From Bdellovibrio bacteriovorus (GTDB lineage: Bacteria; Bdellovibrionota; Bdellovibrionia; Bdellovibrionales; Bdellovibrionaceae): 64,000 nt of DNA. The position numbers and the translations under genes are program-made. Location: assembly GCF_025558485.1 (NCBI RefSeq), contig NZ_CP102930.1, forward strand, positions 682,001 through 746,000, given 5' to 3'. Below the pieces are notes generated by a model. It was given only the letters and a program-made list of their open reading frames with translations, did not search any database and had not been told where the DNA came from. Position 1 is the first letter of the stretch; each line of letters begins with the position of its first letter. This document shows positions 17,276-25,345 of this stretch, piece after piece.

Positions 17276-18352
17276 ATGAAAAACGTATTGTTGGCATTGA
17301 TTCTTTTATCTTCCACCCAAGTCTGGGCCTGGGGCGGTCGCGGACACGACACTATCTGCCGTGTAGCCACTTTTCTGGTGAAAGAGCCCGGCTTGAAAGA
17401 ATACCTGCAACACAAACCCCAGATGATGGGTCATCTGTGCAATATGCCGGACTTCTATTGGAAGAGCCTGGGCGGTGATGCTGCGAAACTTGGCAACCCA
17501 ACTCACTTCATCGATATCGAAGTTATCGGTTTGGACGTAAAAGACATCACTGTGGACTACAAACAGTTGATGACGGATTTCACCGGCAAACCGAATAAAT
17601 TCAAAAATGACGGCACAACGATCAAATCCATTCCTCAGGAATTTGGTTCATCCTGGTGGAGAGCCGACCAGTTCATGCGTCATATCGCAAGTCTGAAGGA
17701 TGACTTCGCCGCAGCGAAAGCTCCGACAAATTTCAAAGAGGAACAAGACAACGAACTTCCCTACAACAAACTTGCTTACGACATGGTGGTTTCCATGGGT
17801 TTGATGGGCCACTTCGTCGGTGATAACTGCCAACCTTTCCACACCACAGCTGACTATGACGGCTATGCCGCAGGCCACGGTGGCATTCACGCTTACTTTG
17901 AGGACCAGGTCGTCGGGCAATTCGACGGTGATTTGGACTATCTGGTGCTGAAGTCTGCTCGCGCGATGAAAAACCCTTCTTTCATGAAACCAAAAACTGC
18001 AATCGAAAGAATGAAAGTGTTGAGCGTTATTTCCAACACAGAAATTCCAAAGTTGCTAAAGCTTGATCCCGTGACTAAAAAGTCCACGCTGATCAAAGAA
18101 AAGGGTATGGAATTAAAAACAGCCGCAGAGAGAAAGCCAGCGACAGAAGCTTTCAAAAAAATGAAACCAATGATCGTGACCGAAATGGCTCGCGGGGCCG
18201 TTCTTCTGGCTGCCTTGTGGGATGAAGCCTATGTTTCTGCCGGAAAACCAAAAATCGGCGCCTACAAATCCTATAAGTATCCATTCACTGTGGACTTTGT
18301 AGCTCCTGACTATATTGAAGTTCCCAAGACTGAAAAGGCCGAAGCAAAGTAG
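17276..18352 (+). CDS. Secreted S1/P1-family nuclease
   Basis: The signal peptide (residues 1-18, ending VWA) exposes Trp as the new N-terminal residue, as in P1 nuclease where Trp1 binds zinc. Zinc-site motifs follow in order: WGGRGHD, NPTHFIDIE, GHFVGDNCQPFHTT and GGIHAYFE. The last has Glu where P1 usually has Asp, four residues after His. These enzymes cut single-stranded DNA and RNA and strip 3' phosphates, giving nucleosides. It is 358 residues and lies 12 bases after the nucleoside importer permease with an AAGAGG-type site, so it probably shares the operon and supplies it with substrate. It likely acts in the periplasm or prey. Confidence 0.9.
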   Translation: MKNVLLALILLSSTQVWAWGGRGHDTICRVATFLVKEPGLKEYLQHKPQMMGHLCNMPDFYWKSLGGDAAKLGNPTHFIDIEVIGLDVKDITVDYKQLMTDFTGKPNKFKNDGTTIKSIPQEFGSSWWRADQFMRHIASLKDDFAAAKAPTNFKEEQDNELPYNKLAYDMVVSMGLMGHFVGDNCQPFHTTADYDGYAAGHGGIHAYFEDQVVGQFDGDLDYLVLKSARAMKNPSFMKPKTAIERMKVLSVISNTEIPKLLKLDPVTKKSTLIKEKGMELKTAAERKPATEAFKKMKPMIVTEMARGAVLLAALWDEAYVSAGKPKIGAYKSYKYPFTVDFVAPDYIEVPKTEKAEAK

Positions 18353-18363
18353 CTTTGCAACCC

Positions 18364-18392
18364 CTGACGGTGGGCCATCCGCCCTCCGTCAG
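18364..18392 (+). terminator. Hairpin after the nuclease gene
   Basis: CTGACGG (18364-18370) pairs with CCGTCAG (18386-18392), with inner GGG/CCC pairing. There is no T tract, so this is a weak or Rho-aided terminator candidate. Confidence 0.4.
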
Positions 18393-18454
18393 CCCGTCCG
18401 TCTTCCAAGAATTCTTCCCACATTTAAGATCTTTCCACGAATTTAAGGCATCAG

Positions 18455-18475
18455 ATCAAATATATTCGATTTGAT
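18455..18475. promoter_or_regulatory. Inverted repeat upstream of the SDP-like operon
   Basis: ATCAAAT (18455-18461) and ATTTGAT (18469-18475) form a perfect dyad with seven bases between, 46 bases before the first start codon of the four-gene unit. Size and AT content fit a dimeric regulator's operator overlapping a promoter; no regulator is identified. Confidence 0.4.
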
Positions 18476-18521
18476 TGCGGCACATCCCCTGCTTTTGAAC
18501 CCTCGCATCTGAGGAGTTCAA

Positions 18522-19070
18522 ATGAACCATACGAAAATCACCTTAATTAAATGTGCCCTTCTGGGCATTCTGGGTTTCCATCTGATTGTGCATGTGCTTT
18601 ATCTGGCACCATCAAATCCCGCAACCTCTCAATACTCTTTCTTCACCAACAAATACATGAGTTCTTTCTTTACACAGAACTGGCATCTGTTCGCGCCGGA
18701 ACCGGCGACATCCAGTCTGCAACTTTCTTATCGCTGCAATCCCAGTGAGGTCTGGCAGCATCCTTTACAACAGCTTTTCTCGGCCCATAAAAGATTTCCT
18801 TTCACCGCCAAAGGCAAGCAGACTTACGTTCTTCAAAATCTGGCGCGCGAAATCTTCAACGCCAAACTAAAAGAAACTGCCGACGCAGAAATTCGCGAAA
18901 TGCCGGTTCTGCAAAGATATTTACAAGACCGCTGTGGCAAATATGCAAAGGCCGAAGTTGAAATTCAACGCACCTTTACCACCGACTACTCCAAACGCTT
19001 TCAGGAAAGTCAGGGAAAATCCCAAACCTATCGTTTTAGTTTGCAAAGTGAGGCCGTGGCATGGAACTAA
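18522..19070 (+). CDS. SdpA/DUF5819-like membrane protein
   Basis: An AGGAG site precedes the ATG. The 182-residue protein has one N-terminal membrane segment (residues about 9-28) and a short conserved region FFTQNWHLFAPEP, which matches the pattern of DUF5819 and of SdpA-type proteins (aromatic-rich FxxxWxLFxPxP after an anchor). SdpA works with SdpB to process and export the SDP killing peptide in Bacillus. It overlaps the next gene by ten bases, so the two are coupled. The family call rests on one motif and on context, so it is moderate. Confidence 0.65.
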   Translation: MNHTKITLIKCALLGILGFHLIVHVLYLAPSNPATSQYSFFTNKYMSSFFTQNWHLFAPEPATSSLQLSYRCNPSEVWQHPLQQLFSAHKRFPFTAKGKQTYVLQNLAREIFNAKLKETADAEIREMPVLQRYLQDRCGKYAKAEVEIQRTFTTDYSKRFQESQGKSQTYRFSLQSEAVAWN

Positions 19071-19960
19071 TTCAGATTCTTTTAAACTATTTCAAAACAC
19101 TTCATACTGAAGTGAAATCCCTGCAAGCCATGCGATGGGCCCGTCGCATGGTATATATCTGGGTACTGGTGAACTATACCATTCTGGCAACCCAGGCGAG
19201 CTTCTTTTATTCGCAGGATGCCTATATCTCAAAAACAGATTTCGTCACGCTAAGCCCATTTGAAAAGATCTTTAATCTTTTAAGCTGGTCGCCGATGCAG
19301 GAAGCCTATCCGTTCTTTCTAATAGCCATTATGGGTTTTGCCATTTTGGGTATTCTGGAAAGGGCTCCCCGCTTTACAGCTGCTGTTGTGTATCTTCTAA
19401 TGATCAATCTGGACAATCGCGCTAATGTGATTATGGATGGTGGCAACAACCTGATGCACCTGATTGCATTCTATTTGATCCTGGTCAGCCCAAGCAAAAA
19501 GCAATCGCCTACTTCCATCACGGTGACCAACCTTGCGGTCCTGATGATTAAAATTCAGGTCACGTTCGTTTATGCAACGGCCGGCCTTTTAAAAGTCATG
19601 GGTCCTCTTTGGAACAAGGGTGTTGCTCTTTACTACACCATGGGCGTCACTGAATATGGAAATCCCGAAATGTTTCATCTGCTTGCCAAGTTTCCGTTGC
19701 TTTTGGCGGCGCTAAGCCTGGGAACTGTTCTATTTCAAATCTCACTTCCATACCTGATCTGGATGCGCGCATGGCGCCCTTATATCATTCTATTGGGAAC
19801 AGGCTTGCATCTGTCGATCTCTTTGGTGATGGGCCTTTTCATGTTCGGCCTTGCCATGTGTGTAAGCTACACATTCTTTAAAGAGGACGAAGAAATCAGC
19901 CTGCCAATGCAGGTTTGGTATAAGCTGCGCAGGTCCGTTGTCACAGGCGGTGCCACATGA
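19061..19960 (+). CDS. SdpB/HTTM-like polytopic membrane protein
   Basis: The 299-residue protein has about six to seven membrane segments. It shows HTTM-domain (vitamin-K-carboxylase-related) features: MINLDNRANVIMDGGNNLMHLIAFYLIL, then MIKIQVTFVYATAGLLKVMGPLWNKGVALYYTMG. SdpB and related HTTM proteins share this arrangement. DUF5819 and HTTM genes are often neighbours. It overlaps the upstream gene by ten bases and the downstream hydrolase gene by four (ATGA). In SDP systems SdpA and SdpB together mature the toxin. Substrate here unknown. Confidence 0.7.
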   Translation: MELIQILLNYFKTLHTEVKSLQAMRWARRMVYIWVLVNYTILATQASFFYSQDAYISKTDFVTLSPFEKIFNLLSWSPMQEAYPFFLIAIMGFAILGILERAPRFTAAVVYLLMINLDNRANVIMDGGNNLMHLIAFYLILVSPSKKQSPTSITVTNLAVLMIKIQVTFVYATAGLLKVMGPLWNKGVALYYTMGVTEYGNPEMFHLLAKFPLLLAALSLGTVLFQISLPYLIWMRAWRPYIILLGTGLHLSISLVMGLFMFGLAMCVSYTFFKEDEEISLPMQVWYKLRRSVVTGGAT

Positions 19961-20991
19961 CTTTAAGACGTTTCTTGGACCATGCGTTCACCGTGGTGAT
20001 TTTTTCCTGGGTGATTCTGCAATTCGCCTCTTGTGAAATCAAAGTGCCGGTCACCAATGAGGTGAACTTGCCACAAAAAATTGAATCCACCTGGAAGAAT
20101 CTTAAGAAGCAGAATCTGATCTCTGGTTCGATTCTTATTCAAAAAGGTGACAAGATTCTTTTTCAGGATGGCCCTCAGGACAAGATCTATGCAATTTCCA
20201 GTATGTCAAAAGCCTTCGTAGGGCAGCGCTATCTGGCCCTGCAACAGCAAGGTCTGGATCTGCAAACCCCAGCCTGTCATTGGCTAAAAAACTTTTGCAC
20301 TGGCAAGATGGAAAAAATCACATTGCAAATGCTGCTGAACCATAAATCCGGTTTTGGCCGTGACCTCAGCTTCTGGCATTTTTTAAAAAGATCTTTTAAT
20401 TCCCAGTGGAGTATTCAAGACATCGACAGCTTGCCGCTGAAAGAAAGTCATTTGGACAATCCACCAGGTGAAAGGTTTCAGTATTCTAACTTTGGCTATC
20501 TGGTTCTGTCCCGCTTGCTGGAGCTGATTGAAAAGAAATCTTTTGCAAACATTATCACGGCCACCACCGCCAACGCTGGCCTGCAATACACAGCCGCAAT
20601 TCAAGCAAACGACATTCTGCCGGTGTCGTTGTTGCTACCGTGGGGAAATTTACAAGGTCAGCTGCATCTAAAGACTATTTTATTCAGATCAGCAGGAGCC
20701 GGAGGCATCAAATCTTCTGCCAAGGACATGGCAAAGTGGCTGCACTCTTTGGATATGGCTGACTTCCAAAAAATATTTCCCACTCCGAAAGATCATTACG
20801 CCCACGGGTGGGTGCAGTCGCAGAATCAGACATTTAAGAGCTTTTGGCACAATGGGGCCTCTTTAGGGGCGTACTCCCTGATGGCTGTTGTTCCAAGTTC
20901 TGACCTGCGCATTGTGATTCTGACCGACAATTTTAAACCAACCAAACAATGGGCCGACAAGGCCGAACAATTTGAACAGTACTTTTACTAA
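19957..20991 (+). CDS. SxxK serine hydrolase (beta-lactamase/PBP-like), membrane-anchored
   Basis: The 344-residue protein has an N-terminal hydrophobic segment ending FASC (possible lipobox, Cys26), so it faces the periplasm. The class C/PBP-like active site is complete: SMSK (Ser82 to Lys85), YSN near residue 175 (FQYSNFGY) and HNG near residue 298 (WHNGASLGAYS). Relatives are D-amino acid peptidases, esterases and beta-lactamases. Its position between the SdpB-like gene (four-base overlap) and the Ala-rich secreted protein suggests it processes, matures or protects against that product; this is inference. Confidence 0.85.
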   Translation: MTLRRFLDHAFTVVIFSWVILQFASCEIKVPVTNEVNLPQKIESTWKNLKKQNLISGSILIQKGDKILFQDGPQDKIYAISSMSKAFVGQRYLALQQQGLDLQTPACHWLKNFCTGKMEKITLQMLLNHKSGFGRDLSFWHFLKRSFNSQWSIQDIDSLPLKESHLDNPPGERFQYSNFGYLVLSRLLELIEKKSFANIITATTANAGLQYTAAIQANDILPVSLLLPWGNLQGQLHLKTILFRSAGAGGIKSSAKDMAKWLHSLDMADFQKIFPTPKDHYAHGWVQSQNQTFKSFWHNGASLGAYSLMAVVPSSDLRIVILTDNFKPTKQWADKAEQFEQYFY

Positions 20992-21006
20992 CAAAAGGAG
21001 AAAGAC

Positions 21007-21606
21007 ATGAAAATCAAAACAATCCTCGCTGGCCTTGCCGTCAGTTTAACCGTCCAGGCGGCCTCTGCCACTTCACACTACTATCTGAATCCAGGTAAGG
21101 TTGCAGATATGCTAAATCAGCTTCGTCAGGAACTGGGTGAAGAACGCATGCAACGTGCTTTGGGTGAACCTGTGCTGAAGTCATTAACGGAATACTCCCG
21201 TTTGGACAATCACCAGATCTACGCCAATGCTTATGTTGCAGCTGCGGCAGCTGGTGCCGCCGTTGCCGCTGTCGAATATGCTTGGGACCGCTACGTGGGT
21301 AATGGTCCTAAAAATGATCGTCTGGTGCCCGAAGACTATTTCGACATCAACGGTAATCCGGCCCCGAGAACTCTGATACCTCTGGCAGTTTCTTTGGACC
21401 ACTATCAGTATCCGGTGTTTGGCGGCACACCGAAACCCTTTGGCTCTAACGCGACTGATCCTGTGGCTTTAACACCGGCAGTTGCCGCAGCGACTGTCGG
21501 CGCTCTGGCGTACAAGGCATCTGAATATAGTATGAAGAAAGTTTTCGGGGAATATGCAGATCCGGAAAAATTCGACGAACAATCCTTTGATCTTCACCAT
21601 CAATAG
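21007..21606 (+). CDS. Secreted Ala-rich protein, candidate SdpC-like toxin precursor
   Basis: The ATG follows AAAGGAGA. The 199-residue product has a signal peptide (residues 1-22), a charged helical part (about 28-68), a strikingly Ala-rich hydrophobic helix (about 73-92, AYVAAAAAGAAVAAVEYAW), a polar Pro/Asp-rich part and a second hydrophobic stretch (153-170, ALTPAVAAATVGALAYK). SdpC precursors have a signal peptide and release a hydrophobic Ala/Val-rich helical peptide, and the operon partners are SdpA- and SdpB-like, so this is the natural toxin candidate. It lacks the two Cys that form the SDP disulfide, so it may instead be a lipocalin-like or structural protein. Confidence 0.6.
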   Translation: MKIKTILAGLAVSLTVQAASATSHYYLNPGKVADMLNQLRQELGEERMQRALGEPVLKSLTEYSRLDNHQIYANAYVAAAAAGAAVAAVEYAWDRYVGNGPKNDRLVPEDYFDINGNPAPRTLIPLAVSLDHYQYPVFGGTPKPFGSNATDPVALTPAVAAATVGALAYKASEYSMKKVFGEYADPEKFDEQSFDLHHQ

Positions 21607-21616
21607 ACTTCACTTA

Positions 21617-21647
21617 GCCCCTCTGTCCAGCGGAGGGGCGTTCCTTT
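21617..21647 (+). terminator. Terminator of the SDP-like operon
   Basis: GCCCCTC (21617-21623) pairs with GAGGGGC (21633-21639); a short T-rich run follows. It lies directly after the Ala-rich gene and closes the four-gene unit. Confidence 0.55.
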
Positions 21648-21801
21648 GCTGTCTCAGTTTGAGATTCCACTATCGCCTGTATGCCGCTGTTAGGCCTCTG
21701 TCATATATCTAGACAACCCTTTGCCCCCTAATTTCTTTCCGACCGGGCACATTGCTCGCATTCTTTCCAATTGGAAGAAAATTCCCAAAGGAGAGAGAGT
21801 T

Positions 21802-22266
21802 ATGAAAAAGAAGATTGTACTGGCTATGGCCGTTATCATGGTTTTAGGTTCCGTCAAAGCAATGGCAGAAGAAATTTCCATGGAAGACATTGAACACGGT
21901 CTTGCGAAAATCGAAGCGACCCAGGAAATGAATGAACGCTTGGACGAAGAAGAGTTCTTCAATGAAAACCAACACACAAAGATCGACGCCGCCGAAGCTG
22001 ACTGGAGAGAAAGACAACTTGAGGAGGCAATCGGAGCTAAAATCAAGAAAATGGAAGAAATGAAAGACTCCAGCCAACCTAGTTTAAATCGCAGCATTAT
22101 TGCAACTATCGCGGATGCAAAAAAACAGCTGAAAGAGAATAAATTCAATGCCGAGGGATTACAGCAACTTTCAACAAAGCTAGATAATGCATGGCAGACT
22201 CTGAACGAAATGGATCAGAAAAATCAGATCCGCGGTGTGCGCGTTCACTCAGAACTAAGATACTAA
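21802..22266 (+). CDS. Exported coiled-coil hypothetical protein
   Basis: The ATG at 21802 follows AAAGGAGAGAGAG and opens a signal peptide (MKKKIVLAMAVIMVLGSVKAMA); the earlier in-frame ATG lacks both. The 154-residue protein is rich in Glu, Lys, Met and Asn with heptad-like helices (LEEAIGAKIKKMEEMKDSS; LKENKFNAEGLQQLSTKLDNAWQTL). It probably forms helical oligomers in the periplasm. The next gene, a lipoprotein, starts 21 bases after its stop and may be co-transcribed. No family recognised. Confidence 0.75.
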   Translation: MKKKIVLAMAVIMVLGSVKAMAEEISMEDIEHGLAKIEATQEMNERLDEEEFFNENQHTKIDAAEADWRERQLEEAIGAKIKKMEEMKDSSQPSLNRSIIATIADAKKQLKENKFNAEGLQQLSTKLDNAWQTLNEMDQKNQIRGVRVHSELRY

Positions 22267-22287
22267 TTTTTAGCAAAGAGATTCACA

Positions 22288-23955
22288 ATGAGCATGAGAC
22301 ATTTTCTTAAAATGCTGGTTCTCACGCCGACCATCTTTATGGTCGGCGCCTGCTCATTTAAAAAGAATCCGGATAAAAAAGAAAAACAGATCATCACCGT
22401 ACAGGAAACACAGAAAACGCCTTCGCAATTTTGTGCAGATATTCAGTCAGAATCCAAGTTTGATGATTCTCAGCTGCTCCCACTAAGCACAAGCACCAAC
22501 GAGGCCGACCTTTGCAAGGCCATCAAACAATTTATTTCCAAGGCAGATGCAAAAACCCTGATTCCTAATGATATTAAGGTGTTTAATAATATCCTTAGTT
22601 CTGCCGTTGCGGTTGCAGGCTCCAAAGATGCAGCATCACGTTCCACCATATTCAAGTCATTCAGTTCCTGGGCAACCGGGTTTGCTGCCAGCCAAAGCAA
22701 TGCAGACCTTCAAACTTTAATTAAATTCAATAACGGCAGCTCTAATCATCTGAATAATATTCAAATCATTACCGACACCCTACTGACCAAAAAAATCTAT
22801 CTCTTTATTGACACAGATCATTTGTCCCAGCAGGACTTCCAATCCTATTTCGATGCTGTCGGCAGCAAGGTTGATCTTATAAATCTATGTACTGAATCTG
22901 CCGTACAAATGACTTTGAAATCCAAACGTCTTAGTGCACATACTTCTTCCATTATCGAAACATGCCGATCCAATGTCTCAGCATCTGATCTTATATCCTC
23001 TCGTGTTTCTTTGATGGCTCCTGTTTCAGAGGCCGAATTGCTCTTCTTAACTGCAGCCATTGAAGGAAATCTGGTTAACTTGACGACTGAATCGACTTTT
23101 TCAAAAATTGCCGCCTCCATTACGCGGGCAGTAAAAATCAATGATTTAAATCTATTAAAAATGGCGGTCTTGGTATTTGCCAATACCAATAAAATCCTGC
23201 AAAGCCTCGCCATGTCCAAAGAAGTTGGCTACGATCTGGAAGGGTTCATTAAGAACAACTCTCGCGGTCTGTTCCCTATCATTCAGAAACTGTGGAACGC
23301 AGAAGAAGTTCTATCCTCGTTACAGAATCGCCAAAGCTCGATTCTTTTCAAGGCTTTCTCTGAGCAGGACATTATCCCTGACAAATCTCAAAGTGAGCAG
23401 ATTCTAAAGCAACTTATTAACGAAAGAAAGTTGGGAGAAAGAAGCATTGACACCGTATCTCTCGAATCTTTCTTCAAACTTCTGAAAAGCAATACCTATA
23501 CAGGCTTCTTCCAGTTAAAAAATGTGCTGTCTTTGGCTGATGAGGAACTAAACCTTATTGCCGGCAACGGCAAATCATCTCTGGAAATCGCCAGCATTCT
23601 TGGCGTCGGATTAAACAGCTATAGCAAAATCTATCTAAAAGCTTCCAAAGGCGGGATGTTACAGTTTTCCCAAACGCAGAAGGAAAACTTCTATATGTCG
23701 GGGGCTCTGTTCCAGCAGGTATTCCTGTCAGCCACAGATGAAATCTCTGATAAGACCCTCGGCATCGCCTTTGAAGACGATCAGGGAGAAACATATTATC
23801 TTCCAGCCAAGGATGTCCTGACTCTGACGCTGACTGACCTTTCAAGTAAGATCCAATGCCGTGCAGATAATAATTTGAACGCCTGTAAGGCCGCCGATGA
23901 AAATGTCGTTAAAAGTCTTTTGAATGTGGCAGACTATCTAAAGCGCCACAAATAG
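22288..23955 (+). CDS. Large lipoprotein of unknown function
   Basis: The 555-residue protein has a lipoprotein signal (LTPTIFMVGAC, lipidated Cys22). The mature part is helical, rich in Ser, Asn, Leu and Lys, with no recognisable domain. No SD is obvious before the first ATG, which suggests coupling to the upstream gene 21 bases away; a second ATG two codons in is possible. It faces the convergent exporter gene with only five bases between stops. Confidence 0.75.
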   Translation: MSMRHFLKMLVLTPTIFMVGACSFKKNPDKKEKQIITVQETQKTPSQFCADIQSESKFDDSQLLPLSTSTNEADLCKAIKQFISKADAKTLIPNDIKVFNNILSSAVAVAGSKDAASRSTIFKSFSSWATGFAASQSNADLQTLIKFNNGSSNHLNNIQIITDTLLTKKIYLFIDTDHLSQQDFQSYFDAVGSKVDLINLCTESAVQMTLKSKRLSAHTSSIIETCRSNVSASDLISSRVSLMAPVSEAELLFLTAAIEGNLVNLTTESTFSKIAASITRAVKINDLNLLKMAVLVFANTNKILQSLAMSKEVGYDLEGFIKNNSRGLFPIIQKLWNAEEVLSSLQNRQSSILFKAFSEQDIIPDKSQSEQILKQLINERKLGERSIDTVSLESFFKLLKSNTYTGFFQLKNVLSLADEELNLIAGNGKSSLEIASILGVGLNSYSKIYLKASKGGMLQFSQTQKENFYMSGALFQQVFLSATDEISDKTLGIAFEDDQGETYYLPAKDVLTLTLTDLSSKIQCRADNNLNACKAADENVVKSLLNVADYLKRHK

Positions 23956-23960
23956 ATAGC

Positions 23961-24803
23961 TCACTTCGCAGTAGCCGTGCTTCCCGCCGAAGCAATCACG
24001 ATGCAGACGATGGCTGCCCACTGAATGGGAGCCAGAGTTTCTTGCAGGAATAATATCCCTATTAAAGTTGCCACCACGGGTTCAAGGCTCATCAAAATAC
24101 CGAAAGTCTTGGCGGGCATATCGCGCATTGCTTTCATTTCCAAAGAGTACGGCAATGCACTTGAAAGAATGGCAATCGCAACCCCCATTGGCCACAAGGA
24201 CGGACTGGTGACCTGATCAAAGTTGGTAACCAATCCCACAGGAAAAGTAACCAATGCGGCAAAACACATTCCGACGGCAGCGTTCGCAGAAGAGGAGCCT
24301 TCGGTATTGCCCACTTTTTTTCCGAAAATAATATAAAGACCCCAGAAAACTCCGGCTGCCAAAGCAAGAACAACACCGGTCAAATCCAAAGCATGGGAAA
24401 CTTCAGAGGTTGGTAAAACCAAATAAATGCCCACTCCTGCCAAAACCGCCCAACAAAGATCCAAGGCCTTCTTTGACGAAAGCAACGCCACAGCCAGCGG
24501 ACCTGTAAACTCCAACGCAACTGCAATTCCCAGAGGAATTCGTTCAAGAGCCAAGTAGAACAACAGATTCATGGCCCCCAATGAAACCCCATAGGCGGCC
24601 AGTGACTTCATGCGCTTGCTGGAATAGTTTTCTTTCCATGGGCGCATAACGAGAACCAGAATCAACGCCGAAATAAACACCCGCAAGGCAGTGGTCCCGG
24701 CAGGTCCTGCAACCGGGAAAAGTCCTTTGGCGACCGACGCCCCGAACTGAATGGAAAGCATCGCTATCAAAATGAGACCGATAGATTTATAAAGAGAACT
24801 CAT
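23961..24803 (-). CDS. EamA-family exporter (RhtA-like)
   Basis: The 280-residue protein has ten hydrophobic segments in two five-helix EamA repeats (SIQFGASVAKGLFPVAGPAGTTALRVF in the first; ALPYSLEMKAMRDMPAKTFGILMSLEPVVATLIG in the second). The PxxxxLRV and LEPVxAxL motifs are typical of the RhtA threonine/homoserine branch of the drug/metabolite superfamily. It likely exports amino acids or related molecules across the inner membrane. Single gene; the stop is five bases from that of the convergent lipoprotein. Confidence 0.88.
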   Translation of the reverse strand: MSSLYKSIGLILIAMLSIQFGASVAKGLFPVAGPAGTTALRVFISALILVLVMRPWKENYSSKRMKSLAAYGVSLGAMNLLFYLALERIPLGIAVALEFTGPLAVALLSSKKALDLCWAVLAGVGIYLVLPTSEVSHALDLTGVVLALAAGVFWGLYIIFGKKVGNTEGSSSANAAVGMCFAALVTFPVGLVTNFDQVTSPSLWPMGVAIAILSSALPYSLEMKAMRDMPAKTFGILMSLEPVVATLIGILFLQETLAPIQWAAIVCIVIASAGSTATAK

Positions 24804-24994
24804 TGGACAACTCCGTCACTTTCCTAACAGGGCGCGCGCATTCTAGGGCACGCTTTGGCACTGCAATCTCACACTGAGAATACGTTCTTATAAGTGCTTG
24901 AAAGTTCGTTGGCAAATTCTCATTCCAAAACGCGAGCCCTGGCATGGTCATAGCATTAAGGATATATATACCGCGCATCGCAAAGGAGTTCAAA

Positions 24995-25174
24995 ATGACA
25001 TTCGCTAAGATCTTCACAGCAGCAATCATCACAGTAACAGCGACAGCTTCCTTTGCAGCTACGAAATGCGACAGCAAAGTGAATGTAGGTCGTTTTGCAA
25101 ATACGAACCCTCCTGCCAAGTTCACTCAAGTTGCTAAAGATGTGAAAACGACGACAAAAGCTGGCGTTCGCTAA
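24995..25174 (+). CDS. Small secreted protein (59 residues)
   Basis: The ATG at 24995 follows AAAGGAGTTCAAA and opens a clear signal peptide (MTFAKIFTAAIITVTATASFA|A), leaving about 37 mature residues (CDSKVNVGRF, then TNPPAKFTQVAKDVKTTTK). The small basic mature part has one Cys. The SD, the signal peptide and the strong terminator that follows all support a real, stand-alone gene. Function unknown. Confidence 0.75.
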   Translation: MTFAKIFTAAIITVTATASFAATKCDSKVNVGRFANTNPPAKFTQVAKDVKTTTKAGVR

Positions 25175-25203
25175 TCACAAGCAACATTTCCAATTTACCC
25201 CCG

Positions 25204-25247
25204 AACCCCAGGTCTTCCCCCCAAGGCCTGGGGTTTCCCCTTTTTTG
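25204..25247 (+). terminator. Intrinsic terminator after the small secreted protein
   Basis: Nine-base stem (25204-25212 with 25227-25235) with a C-rich loop, then TTTCCCCTTTTTT. It separates the small secreted gene from the response regulator. Confidence 0.8.
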
Positions 25248-25345
25248 ACCTCATCACTCAAGGATAATTCAAAGAAAGCCCAGTCCAGCCGCGAAAGACA
25301 GTCTCTCATTGATTTTGTGAATAAAGATCATAACAATTGTGTTTT

